Positions 53,489-64,000 of a stretch of DNA of 64,000 nt are shown here, piece after piece. The position numbers were made by a program, and so were the translations under genes. The stretch is taken from contig CM056993.1 in NCBI GenBank assembly GCA_029891345.1, positions 278,830,016 through 278,894,015 on the forward strand. Direction: 5' to 3'. The stretch is from Dryococelus australis. Its lineage: Eukaryota; Arthropoda; Insecta; Phasmatodea; Phasmatidae. Under the pieces are notes generated by a model. It was not told where the DNA came from. It made no database searches and was given only the letters and a program-made list of their open reading frames with translations. The first letter of the stretch is position 1, and each line of letters opens with the position of its first letter.

Positions 53489-54346
53489 GTAACTCCAGGA
53501 AGTAAATACGCAAGTGAAATGAGCGATAAGTAGGTCATGATATGCAAATTATTATAATTTGAGAGTGATAGCACATCCCTAGACGCAGCAGCACTCTTAG
53601 AACTGACGTGAAAAAGCGTATAAATAAAGGACTGTTGGCGATCTAGAGAAGTTGTTTATCGTCAGCGAAACTTGTAGCGGCAAAAAAGGAGCCGCACACA
53701 AACCTCCTAAGATTCAACAGAGTATAGCTTGTGAGCGAGGTAATTGTTTGGAAAACATGCTCCACATTGCCGAAGACCTGGTACGAATTCAAGCTACGCG
53801 CAGGGCGTCACCCCCCCCCCCCCCAGGCCCAGTCGCCCTCGGACGGTCACTGCAACTTCAAGAAGTCAGTCATTATATTACTTGTCGGAGTCGACTACGA
53901 AGCAGAGGGCATCACTACAGACCAGGCCTAAAAGAGCCCTAGGCCATTCTGCAGTCTGCTATATTGGTGTGCATAATCTGTGTAGCAATTAGGCATAACG
54001 CTACTTCCCGAGTCCCTGTTATCGTCTTCCTAACGCAATAACTCTGACAAGTTTAGGCAGTCCTAAAGTGTATTGTAACGGTAATAACTTGTACTTGTTG
54101 TAAGTGTTGAGAGTCTATATTCGTGTATTTGATATTTGTATATCTTATGGTTATCACAGAGAGTGTCATTATTGCTATAATAAAAGTGTTGTGTTAATGA
54201 ATTCTGGTCTACCAACCCATCTAGAGTTTTCGTACCCCCTGAGTGGTCACCTCCTAGACTGTAGATTATGTTAAACAGTAACTGGATTAGAATACAGAGT
54301 GAAGTGTAGACCAGTGACTAAGTCAGCAGGAGGCGGGACTGCTACA
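53489..54346 (+). mobile_element. Probable 5' LTR of a plus-strand gypsy element
   Basis: A TATA box (GTATAAATAAAGG, about 53619) is followed by possible start sites. AATAAA lies at about 54178, and the segment ends GCTACA at 54346, immediately before TGGTGGAGCCGCCGTTCGAC, which looks like a primer-binding site region. The 5' edge is uncertain: TGTAAC at 53489 would give 858 bp. TGTAGC at 53673 pairs better with GCTACA but would exclude the TATA box. No second LTR was found for comparison. A C14 run sits at 53811-53824. Confidence 0.55.
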
Positions 54347-54965
54347 CTGGTGGAGCCGCCGTTCGACTCCACCTCATGCTTAAGCGAAGTAGGTTCACCT
54401 TATATAAAACTTTCAATTGCGTTTCGCATTATATAATTGTAAACAGCGGAAAAGAATCGTAGCTGCACTTCACGAACACCACAATGTGCTCACCCGCAGC
54501 AGTTTAGAAGATTTTATTATTTATATTCACTGCCTTTCTACCCCAGAACGTTCAAGTAGAATATATTTTACAATTGCATTTACTTATAGTATAATACATT
54601 GTTCAGTACTAAGTTGTTTTGTTATAATTAGATTGTTGGCCTCAAGCACTATGTTAAACAGCTGTCAGTTACACTCGGCCCGGGAACGCACAGTAAGTGA
54701 CAGTGTGGCAGGTCAGTACGCCATGTGCATGCATAAAGCAGTTTGCGCAGTAGGCCTTTACAGACCAGCAGTTGACATCACGTCACGCTCCCCGCTACCC
54801 TTTAGAATTGCTTGTATTTTATGTGTCTTAGAATAATGCATGTAACTTGCTTTTAGTGCATGTGGAACACCCTGTGCCATTATTAGCGAGAAAAAACTCC
54901 ACTTGTGTTGTGTTGTGTATGTTCTTTGGAGTATTTTCCACTTTTATTTAACCTTCTAGCTATAA

Positions 54966-56166
54966 ATGTACGTCAATAACAAAGTGCGCGTTTCTTACAT
55001 ATACAATTACACTCAACACAGCACACAGTACATGGAAACATGTAGTCAAAAGAAAACTCCTTCTGTATATAAACTCATAAAATGTGTACTAATAGACACT
55101 TCAGAATTTGAACGTGCTTTAGACGAACGTGACAAGCAGAGGGCATTATTACAGAACACAGAAAGTACTGCAAATAGTGCGATACAGAATTGAAATTTGG
55201 AAGATTCATTCCACACTAGCCCGGAGCAGTTTCCTATCGACATACCACCCCCTGCACAAAGCACAGAACACACCTCCCCAGAATCAGTTACGCCACCTAC
55301 AGATTTTCTCAGTTTTCCATTTTACGAAGACATAGCTTTAGACTCGCTTATTTCAAACTCATTTCCACCCCCCCCCCCCCACTTATCACCCACCACTACA
55401 TCAACGTCCAAACAGAAAGTTCTACACCTACATCACCAGACATGGCCAACACACCTCCACAACAACCACTACAAATTGTAATTAGCCTGAAAAACCACCA
55501 TCATTTTCTAGTATACAAGGCGAGAACATAGTTGACTTTCTTGAAGTATTTGAAGAGGTGGCAGCCATAAATGGATGAACAGAAGAAGACAAATGCAGGA
55601 AATGCAGGAGAGTTGAATTTTAGTTGCTTGGCAATGCTAAACACACTTTTGAAAACCTTACCCAAAATCGCCAACAGGCAGTCACGTGGCAAGAATTAAC
55701 AACATGCCTAAAAGACACATTTAAAAGTGCAGTTGACTCTGAACAGTTTATGCATCTTATATACACCGAACACCAGATTGTAGGTGAGGACACGCTCCGT
55801 CACATAGAGACTCTGAAATACTATAAAAATAAATACAATCCCAACATGTCAGACCAGGATTTCATGAACGTCATTTGGAAATCTCTTTTGCCATCCATTC
55901 CGGATAAGCTGATAGGGCTTCCCAATGAGACTCTGCCCCAAATGATTGCAAACATAAAAAGAATAGACATTGGTCTCTACCGATATCAACAGACTCTAAC
56001 ACAGCCACTCTCCAACCCCGAATCGGAATTACTTGAATCCGAAATCACAAAACTCAAACAAGAAATAGCACAGCTTTCGTTAGGCCAACACAAAGACACA
56101 ACACATCAAGTAGTGAAAACTTCATCACCACAACAGTACAACACCTTTAACCACCAAACACAATGA
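54966..56166 (+). pseudogene. gypsy gag (broken)
   Basis: Broken frames from 54966 (a frame with EFERALDERDKQRALLQ) through a Pro-rich part with a C13 run (55368-55380) to the best-preserved frame 55624-56166. That frame reads TWQELTTCLKDTFKSAVDSE, HIVGED-like (HQIVGED) and ETLPQMIANIKRIDI, ending in a coiled-coil-like ESEITKLKQEIAQLSLGQ. This is the pattern of arthropod gypsy capsid proteins (W-x-x-L-x-x-x-L-x-x-x-F helices). Upstream, NIVDFLEVFEEVA is the usual capsid start. Confidence 0.75.
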
Positions 56167-56995
56167 GGCACAACACCACCACACGATGCATATTACAACT
56201 CATATAATCACAGATGAGGATACCAACAGAATGGCCAACCTACTATTATTGTCAATGATGACCCTTCCCACAACACACAATACTGGGGTTTTCACAGATC
56301 ACAAAGAGGTAGATCTAATTTTCGCGGTCGTGCAAACTATAGGAATAACTTCCAACAAAGTTCTCACTACACCCCACAGAACAATACAGACAGTAACTTC
56401 ATCACATGGGGGAATAGTTACAGAGGCGCTCTATGAGGACAAAATATTACCAAAAACTTCCAGCCAAGGGGTAAAGCACGCCACTCCCAATGACAACAGT
56501 ATCCGAGTTCGAGTTGTGTGCAGGACAATTTTAAGTAAGTTCGTGCCTAATATGTCGTATGCTGAAATTGCAAAATTCAACACCAATGGTAATCACTCTC
56601 AAATAAACCCACCACCCTCAATCACTACGAAAGATAAGGTTGTACAAGTAAACACTAAGCAGGAATTTAAATCGGCGATACATTTCACGACGCCAAAATT
56701 TCTGCATAACTTTGCTAAGTCAGGCAAAGTTCCGCCTCAGCAGATTGTACGAAAACTGCCAGTGAGGCCAACAATTGTAGTTCGATCAGGTGAAGTTTCG
56801 TCATGAGAAACAGCATGTGCGTAGCCAGCCCTGTGCGAAATTCGCAAGCGTGCCACTACTCCATGCTGCATGAACCAGGCCATCATTGCCACACTGATGC
56901 AGCTGCATGACTCACATTGTAATGTTGCCACACCTTGCCAAAGTGCAGCCAACAAGCAAAAAGTTGCCGGACCTCACAGTCTTGTGCAGGACACA

Positions 56996-57038
56996 TGTGC
57001 ATTATACTTTTACGTGGGACATAAAAGCCGTAATTGCA
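56996..57038 (+). pseudogene. gypsy gag zinc knuckle, degraded
   Basis: CALYFYVGHKSRNC resembles C-x2-C-x4-H-x4-C with the second Cys changed to Tyr. It lies between capsid and protease, as expected. Confidence 0.6.
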
Positions 57039-57349
57039 GTTGATTTCCCCACCAAACGTTGAGTTTGCAACAGATATCAGTGACCGATTTCGCTGTTTTA
57101 AAAACAATTCGGCCTGATGCAGAAAACTGTTTTTGTAGAACGAGCATCATGAAATCGCACTATTGTACTACTACTTGTTTTCTAAACATGATGATGACAC
57201 CTTGTTGAAAAAACAGACTGAGTGGGGCTGTGCCTCAATCTAGTTCATGAAAACAAGTACGACCCACACCTAATATGGACTGTCAGCATGTAGGACTCTG
57301 CACTGCGACACCATGCATCCTTGTCACAATTAGTGGAAAAACTATTTTA

Positions 57350-57560
57350 TGCATAGTTAGATACTGGGTGCTCATGTAGCAGGATAGCTAGTACAGTCAT
57401 ATCTGATCAACACCTTTACCCTCCAAAAGAAGAAATAACATTAGCTGGGGCGACATCAGTATTAACTTCTCCAAAATTTGAAACAACTATTAACTTAAGC
57501 ATCCATGGCCACACCACACCTACCCACAAAGTTTTTTAGTTGTTGACAATCTTAAACAAG
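57350..57560 (+). pseudogene. gypsy aspartic protease region (broken)
   Basis: LDTGCSCSRIASTVISDQH carries the D-T-G active-site motif of retropepsin-like proteases. It is followed by LAGATSVLTSPKFETTINLS and a strand-rich segment. A stop precedes the motif and others follow, so it is non-functional. Position between the gag knuckle and RT fits the family order. Confidence 0.75.
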
Positions 57561-57894
57561 ATTTAATTTTAGATGTTGACATTATTAAATGGTATTATGT
57601 GGTACCTATTTTGAAATACAATATTTTATTCATCCATTCATATGAATCAAAGGGTATTATGGAAATACCTATGTATTCATATATTCCAGAGAATGAAGAT
57701 AATACCTCTATTGAGCATTATTGTAACATTTTGGATACTTTTGTATCTGAGAAGCCACAATTGCTGCATATAAATAAAAACTTATCTACTGCTCAGACAC
57801 AGGTCATCACTAAAATTATTGATAAATACCATAACAGGTTTGCAAATACGATATTAGAACTATCAGAAGCACAAAATTTTGAAATAAAATTATA

Positions 57895-58935
57895 GTTGAC
57901 TACTGACTAACCTATAGCGACTAGGCCTGATAGGATTAGTCCAAAGATATGTGATGAACTTTTAGCACAAATGAACAACATGATAAAGGCTGGCATTATT
58001 GAGGAAGTGGACTCACTCTATTCTGCACCAAGCTTAGTTGTATAAAAAAAATGGTGGATTACAATTTCTCCCATACTTCTGTAAACTAAATCAGTATTTG
58101 ACAAGGGTGCAGTACCCACTGCCTCTTGCAGAGGATATTTTTAATGATCTTCAAAATTCGCATTACATAAGTAGTTGATATTTATTTTCTGGTTTCTATA
58201 GTATACCAGTTAGGAAGCAAAATATATACAAATTGGCATTTACAATCGATGGAGTAGGGTTGTTCCAATATAAAAGAATGCCAATGGGGTTCAGTATCTC
58301 TCATCAGTACATAATAATGTTCATAAATACTCTACTAGGACCATTACATTGGACAGCAGCAATAGCTTACATTGATGATATTTTCATCCTGGACAATATG
58401 TTCGAAGAACATATTTACAATATAGATAAGGTTTTCCAATGTTTACTTATGTTTAACGTCAAAGTCAACACAAAGAAATGCACATTTGATGAACAGACTG
58501 TGAAAGTATTAGGTCACATAACTACCCCTAATGTAATTTATACCGACCCTGATAAAGTCTGTGCTGTAGAACAGATGGCACCTCCAACAAATTTAAAGCA
58601 ACTTTGTACTTTCCTTGGCATGACATCGTACCTGCAGAGATACATAATGAATTATGCAACCATAGCACAGCTGCTTATCGAATTGACTAAGAATAGTACA
58701 ACATATAAATGGGGCGAGGTTCATTAGCAGGCATTCCTCAATTTAAAAAGTGCTATTTTACAGGCCCTGGTTTTACAGAAGTTCGATGAGGACAAAAACA
58801 TTATATTAGCTTGCTTTGCAAGTAATGATGCAGTCGGTGGAGCACTTCTACAGGAAGACTTGCACACCAAACAGTGCTACATATAGTTGATACACAATAA
58901 CTTCTGTCTTTCTGAAGCCCTGACAAATTTCTACT
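57895..58935 (+). pseudogene. gypsy reverse transcriptase and RNase H start (broken)
   Basis: ARPDRISPK-like start (here TRPDRISPK), NNMIKAGIIEEVDSLYSAPS, FSGFYSIPV (first Asp lost) and FQYKRMPMGFSIS lead to AYIDDIFI. Its YIDD is the intact catalytic pair. Then come KCTFDEQTVKVLGHI and LCTFLGMTSYLQRYIMNYA, the connection region. RNase H starts with ASNDAVGGALLQE and a decayed TLSEAETNY-like segment (LSEALTNFY) and is cut at about 58935. Stops occur at 58044, 58174 and 58725. Confidence 0.9.
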
Positions 58936-60227
58936 TGTTGTTACTGATTACGTATCCTTCTGCTACACATAAACATAAACACTGTCATGTGACTTCTACT
59001 TCTATAACTGTCAAATGCATTGGTTGCTGTTTACAGCTGTTCAAAGAATTATGTCATACTGCAGAAAACATTTCCTACAAATGCTCACTATTTAGGCATA
59101 TAACAATATTTAGGTCAGCTTTATTACCATTTGTTACACATGATATGGGATGTTACAAATAACACACATTAATATTTTGCCACGGCGGTGTTAGTTACAG
59201 CTGTGGTGGAAACAACAGTAGTATTTGACCTGTTGTTATTAATATGTGTATGGAATAAAAATTAAAACGAACGGACAACCAGTCCAACAAAACAACACAG
59301 TAAATTCAAGCATGCAACTTGTATTGCTTATTTATTGTAATTAATAGCATCTACAAACGTAAAAGATAGTGGTGAACATGCAAACACATAGGCCTACCAT
59401 AACATTTATTCTGCTAATATTTACATACATTGGTACTTAGTGGTTTGTAGGTTTATTTTATTAGTTATTTAAATTTATCTGGGTGGGCCTAGTATTATGT
59501 TGAGATTGTGGCATACATTCAAATCACAGAAATGTGAGCTCGTTACACAACAGTGTTTCAAACACCTAGTGAGAAGGTACAACATTATGATAAATAGATG
59601 TGAATATAAATAATTAATTTCGCCATAACATTATATCATAGTTAAAATGTGTAAACTTTGCACATATTTGAAATCCACAGGCCTGTGTAATGATTACAAT
59701 GCAGCCATCATATACGGAGATGATAGCTATGCCCTTGCACATGCAATGATCACAGCAATCATTACAGTATATTAATTAACCCTGCCTTGCAGTGGAAACA
59801 TATATATCACAACATTGTAACTTCCCTAGGATGTTTCAAAAACACGATAGTATGAACTTGACACTTCGTTGAGAAACTCTCTGTGTCATTGCCATGTCGC
59901 CACACCACTGCCAGTTGTATGCACTGGGTATAATCGCCTGCCATCGCTATATTGGGAATGCTGACCAAATTCTCGGTTCTCTCTTCCACACTACATTTGC
60001 CAACCTGCTGGATTTGTAAGCGCCGCACAACAAGCTGTGTTGCGCCATCAACATCTAAAATATGTTGTTGCATCTAAATAAAATATAATATGTATTTAAA
60101 CAATAAAATCTCGTTTCAGTTGTAAATTACAATATCAAACACCATTATTGTTGCTGTAATTAGTACGAAGTGTGTTGAAATTAAAAATAATAAACTAATA
60201 CCTTTCCTACACAGGTGGCATGATCTT

Positions 60228-60263
<36 letters not shown>

Positions 60264-60300
60264 TGTGTGTGTGTGTGTGTTTGGGGCTATCTAATAACTT
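58936..60300. mobile_element. 1.4 kb insertion within the gypsy RNase H region
   Basis: RNase H coding stops near 58935 and resumes near 60300, so about 1.36 kb is foreign. It contains a (GA)n(GT)n microsatellite at 60231-60280. An 88-codon minus frame (59807-60073) follows a good splice acceptor (TTTATTTAG) directly before its ATG. That frame has no known domain. I could not identify terminal inverted repeats or a target duplication with confidence. It could be a LINE- or Harbinger-derived insertion. Confidence 0.55.
60231..60280. repeat. (GA)15(GT)10 microsatellite
   Basis: Perfect GA repeats at 60231-60260 joined to perfect GT repeats at 60261-60280. Confidence 0.98.
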
Positions 60301-60790
60301 TGTAATAATTTCCGCCAGTAGTTACATGGTAGATAGTTTAAGATTGAGACAAATCACGTGAGTTTAAAATATCTATACTCTATGCCGGAACATAACTTTA
60401 GAATACAGAAAATGGCGATAGCACTCAGCGAGTATGATTTTGAAGCACATATTGTTAAAGAAAAACTAAATACCCTCCCCGATGCCCTAAGCAGAATTAC
60501 TACTGACCCTAAAGTACAGACACACACAATCACCATTAATTCAAATTCTTATGAAGTTAAAGAACACATGATGGCATACACATCGCTATACACAGCATTA
60601 GCAGAAGTGGTGTTACAAGACAGTAAAAAAGCAGAGGAAATTAAGAAAAATGTTTCTAAATATACAATGCACCATTGGAATGATATTAAGAATTATTTTT
60701 AATCAGAGTTACAGACTCAGGATAGAAATAAAATAGCCAAGGTGTTAGCGTTAGCAAACAAAGACAACTTTCCGATGCACACAATATGCA
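60300..60790 (+). pseudogene. gypsy RNase H, C-terminal part
   Basis: Coding resumes with a stop-containing FRQ-LHGR-FKIETNHVSLKYL (hyphens mark stops where Tyr and Lys are usual). Then come IQKMAIALSEYDFEAHIVKE and KLNTLPDALSRI, the N-x-x-A-D-A-L-S-R motif that ends gypsy RNase H. The frame 60358-60702 stays open into the spacer before integrase. Integrase itself is not seen; sequence after about 60790 is unrelated. Confidence 0.88.
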
Positions 60791-61125
60791 AAATCATTAC
60801 CATTTCCGAGAGGAGGAGTGGGGCGCGCTCCCAACCCGAATTGCCTACAGAGTAGCGTAGGCCATGATTGTGCTCTGTTTTCTTTTCTACACTGTCTTGA
60901 TGGTGCCCACCACCTTCTGGAAGTATGCTGGGATTTACTATGAGCCACCTCTCAGCGCCCAGGTTAAGATCACAAAAGAGATAGCAGCCAAGGAAATTTC
61001 CTTTTGGGAAAATGTCCAAACTGAGGGACTCTCGAACCAGTGCCAAGGTGCCCCAGAGTTGAACATGGAAAGAAAAGTAATTCTTCTCTCAAATGCAACT
61101 CTCTGGTGTTGTAAATAAATAAGTT
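60790..61125 (+). other. Small open frame with a membrane segment, unrecognised
   Basis: The plus frame HFREEEWGALPTRIAYRVA, a stop, then MIVLCFLFYTVLMVPTTFW and KYAGIYYEPPLSAQVKITKE looks like a short protein with one membrane helix. It is followed by an amphipathic tail and an AATAAATAAG motif about 20 bp after the stop. Higher GC and codon-like texture set it apart from its surroundings. It could be a decayed retrocopy of a small membrane protein gene or an exon of a gene on this strand. I cannot name it. Confidence 0.3.
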
Positions 61126-61393
61126 ATATCAAACACAGCGCCCAGTCCAAAATAAATTTACTCACCTCCTTGCAGCTAAGTCGGTTACTCCTATGTAAAA
61201 CAGACATTAGCATGGCACAGGTATACTAAATTATTGGTTTAGTTATCAAGTGATACTGCAAAAGAAAGCTTGTAAGTATGCTTCAACACACCACAGATGA
61301 TAATTTAAAAGGGGACGATTACAAATTAGTTACTAACTTATGTTAACCTTTAAGAACTTTTTTTTTCTATTATCATTTTCCCTCACCAGTTGA

Positions 61394-62031
61394 GGCTGTG
61401 TTCCAAATAGCCAGCACTCACACTTGCAATCGCACTCGCACTCGCGCTTGCTCTCGCACTCACTCTCGCACTCGCACTCCCTCTTTATGGAACTATCGTC
61501 ACTCACACTTTTCAAATGAATCGATACTGCCTGCGATTGATTGTTTTCGCATTAACAAAAAAATATTTACTTAAAAAAACAACATATTCATTAATATTTA
61601 CCTTTCAATTAACAATGGCTTGATTAGTAGGGATGGTGTTGGCGATGATAGTAATGTATGAAAAGAGTTAGGTATAAATATTATATGAAATCAACCATTT
61701 TAGCTTGGAATTTTAGCATCATTTGTTCTAAAATTATGAAATAATAATTTCTTAATCTGTACATATATTAAATATTTACTGAAAATGATTTACAGTGAAA
61801 AAATCTTGTTCCTGTGCCATTCCACTGTTGACAGTAATTTAGAAAACAAACAAAATAACAGCAGCTGTAGCGAGCATGGATAGCAAGCAGGGATGTGCAC
61901 ACACTCGTAAACAAACACTCGCACTCGCACTCGCACTCGCTCTCGATGTACATTCGTAACAGCACCCTCTGACATCATTGCCAAGTGCGAGTGCATGAAA
62001 GTGGGCATTTCTTGCTATTTGGAACATGGCC
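61394..62031. mobile_element. Harbinger-type MITE with TGA target duplication
   Basis: The ends GGCTGTGTTCCAAATAGC (left) and GGCCATGTTCCAAATAGC (read from the right) are flanked by TGA (61391-61393 and 62032-62034). A 3 bp TNA duplication fits PIF/Harbinger. Inside each end is a run of GCACTC hexamers (61411-61490 and 61908-61940) in opposite orientation, a subterminal repeat feature. No transposase. Confidence 0.88.
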
Positions 62032-62034
62032 TGA

Positions 62035-62151
62035 GTACAAATATCTAACAAAAAATAACCGTTTCATAGTTTCATATCCATCACTTATAAGAGTATTTCT
62101 ATCATTTAATATAGGTGTTTTCGTTATTTCGTTAAATTCATTTGTTTATTA

Positions 62152-62184
<33 letters not shown>

Positions 62185-64000
62185 GGTTTTTTTTTTTTTT
62201 TTTTGCAAATACCGCAGAATAAAGTTAACAAGAGAACAAGAGGGTGCACCCAAACTTTTGTGTTATGAATCACGCAAGGTTAAATGTTAACAAATAAGTT
62301 CACTCACAAATGAAATATTACTTTTTTGGAACAAGAGTTGTTCCATTATTTTAAGCAGAAATGTTGCTTTGTTATTACCAACAATTAAATTTTAAAAAAT
62401 TAAAAATTAGAATCACATATTGTCCAGAAAATGCGCACAGCAAGGACAATAAATTTAGCCTGTTTTAAATTCCAGTAAGTGCCATGCTTGAAGTTTTAGT
62501 CGTCACATCATGCACAAGGAGCATGAAAAAAAATTAGAAAGTTCTGACCATGAGGTTTTGGACGAAAATTCGGTGTGGGCAGCGACACGCACAGCTGGTC
62601 AAATTTAGCACATGTTGTCCAAGAAAAATGGCACAAGGGGCAGGTACGTAAGGTTCAGCTGCACATGGGCTCAGTTACATTTCCCTGGGGTAGACTTGGA
62701 CCGCACTAAGAAATAAAAAAAAAAAGAATTTAAAAAAATGTTAACTTTCGTTACAATTACTAACAGGGGTGAGTAAATGAAAGTTACAAAGATTCCACTT
62801 ACCAAGGCAGCAATGTTGAAATCCTACATACTATAAATGATGAAGATCTTCAGCAGTTAATATATTTGCACTCACAACATTGTGTAAACGGGATGAAGAA
62901 ATAGGGATCAGCAAATTCCTTTGTGCATGGATTGGCTTGGATCAAGTTCTAAAAGTCGTGATATGGCGATAAATATCGATAAATGTCGAAACACCATACC
63001 ACGAGTGTAAAATGTAGTGAAAAATCCCACGACTATATTTTAGAATCACAAGATGATGAACGCAATTAAAAAAAACAATGACATGAGAAAGCTGACAAAA
63101 AAAGGGATTACAGAAATACAACGAACAATAACTGCACAAACTCAAAATACAACAACAGTTTTTTGTTAGGTCGTGTTCCGTTATCTGCGCAATGCGAAAT
63201 ATGCGCAGCGAAGTAGTTCGATCCCCTAGCACAGGCGCATCGTCGCCCCTACTACGTCATTCTACTTCCGGCTAATTTTATGCATAACCTGCACGAGGAA
63301 AAAGCACAAATGCTTCATGCGCTGACATCACAGTGGCGGGAAAATGCCAGAAACGTGCAAATTTGGAGGTTAGCACCGGCGGCGACCAAGGGCAAGTTTG
63401 TTGGTTATAGGAAACATGTGCAGTGTTTATTGTACTGAATGATTATGCAACTAGATTATATAATGCTAATGACGAACAAACGTGTTTTAATGAAGTAAAC
63501 TTGAAAGGATTTCCATAGGAAAACACGTTTTTAAGAGGTTGCGAATTTAACTAACTGTAAGTTTGCATATTTTGTAAATAATGTATTTGTAAACTGTTAC
63601 AATAATTATTGAACTGCAAGTAGCCTAAAACAGTCGCAATTTCAACACTTTTGTAGTGTGTAAATATTATTTGTTTCTTTGCCTATATCGTGGATTCTAC
63701 GAGTGTAAGGTTAACTTCTGTCGAAGTGTGTGTGTGTGCGTGTGTGTGTACATGTGTATTGACGCACCTGTACGAGTATGATCGACGTATATATCGCGTT
63801 TTTTGTTTTTTTTTTATTAAAGTTAAAATTTTCGAAGTTACAATAATTCGAATGTTAATTCATTACGAGCAAAATTTTCTACAGCGCCACCAAAACATCA
63901 AAATAAACCCGTCTCATGAAATACATTAATCTAAAAGACCCCCGCCCCCTCCATTAAAATACTGAAACAAAGTAAACAGAACCCAAGTCAACGTAACTAG
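62035..64000. other. No gene seen
   Basis: AT-rich DNA with a TA run (62158-62184) next to a T18 run. A moderately GC-rich, CpG-containing patch lies at 63170-63400, followed by a TG run near 63725-63750. The patch could be a promoter or first-exon region, but I see no supporting coding sequence. Confidence 0.5.

Larger units (their letters stand above)
54347..58935 (+). mobile_element. gypsy element internal region, plus strand
   Basis: Gag, zinc knuckle, protease, reverse transcriptase and the start of RNase H follow in the Ty3/gypsy order. RNase H is interrupted at about 58935 and resumes at about 60300. An untranslated or unrecognised leader of about 600 bp (54350-54960) contains a 139-codon frame that matches nothing I know. 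No integrase is visible after 60715. The 3' LTR is not found in the window, so the element is 3'-truncated. Many stops; inactive. Confidence 0.8.

Noticed and set aside
54417-54836. 139-codon plus frame as a host gene
   Set aside because: It lies in the leader between the probable LTR and gag of the gypsy element and has no recognisable domain.

Overview
This window looks like insect nuclear DNA, most likely from a large, transposon-rich genome. It is AT-rich and full of degraded mobile elements. The one clear host gene is spliced into short exons separated by long introns. A polyneopteran such as a cockroach or its relatives would fit, but I cannot fix the species. There are no bacterial operons, no rRNA, no intact tRNA gene and no CRISPR array.

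Host gene. Six consecutive coding exons on the minus strand (43035 down to 14830) encode the middle of an SLC26-family anion transporter, closest in pattern to SLC26A11 (sodium-independent sulfate anion transporter). All six have GT-AG borders and all splice phases agree, giving 1110 bp of continuous reading frame (about 370 codons). The N-terminal exon or exons must lie to the right of 43035. The last membrane helices and the STAS domain must lie to the left of 14830, probably outside the window.

Mobile elements inside and around the gene. Left flank and introns: a Jockey/BS-like LINE split by a 1.9 kb insertion (3166-7230), a TTAA-flanked MITE (10952-11312), copies of a TA-flanked MITE with long terminal inverted repeats (14353, 18141, 22255, 43095), mariner-type long-TIR elements carrying pieces of transposase (15016, 15768, 38199), tRNA-derived SINEs (7340, 12520, 19542, 22903, 39238), a 714 bp LTR-like element (24701), an R1-type LINE (29660-33550), a Tc1-type transposon (35557-36905) and a Harbinger-type MITE with TAA target duplications (42134-42826). 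Right of the gene: a degraded Ty3/gypsy element on the minus strand (44217-48226), a second gypsy element on the plus strand (about 53489-60780) with a 1.4 kb insertion in its RNase H region, and a second Harbinger-type MITE (61394-62031).

Repeats and oddities. There are several tandem repeats, including a 55-bp minisatellite at 49462-50195 with alternating monomer types. A perfect 430 bp palindrome (28891-29320) has a TA-repeat centre, and its arms encode a C2HC zinc finger. A decayed relative of that zinc-finger sequence lies 5.5 kb away at 34200-34935. Three SLC26 exons have mobile elements within about 10-75 bp of both splice sites. Long C homopolymers recur on the sense strand of the retroelements. 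I found no convincing new multi-gene system; the best leads are the palindrome with its zinc-finger family and the transposon packing around exons.
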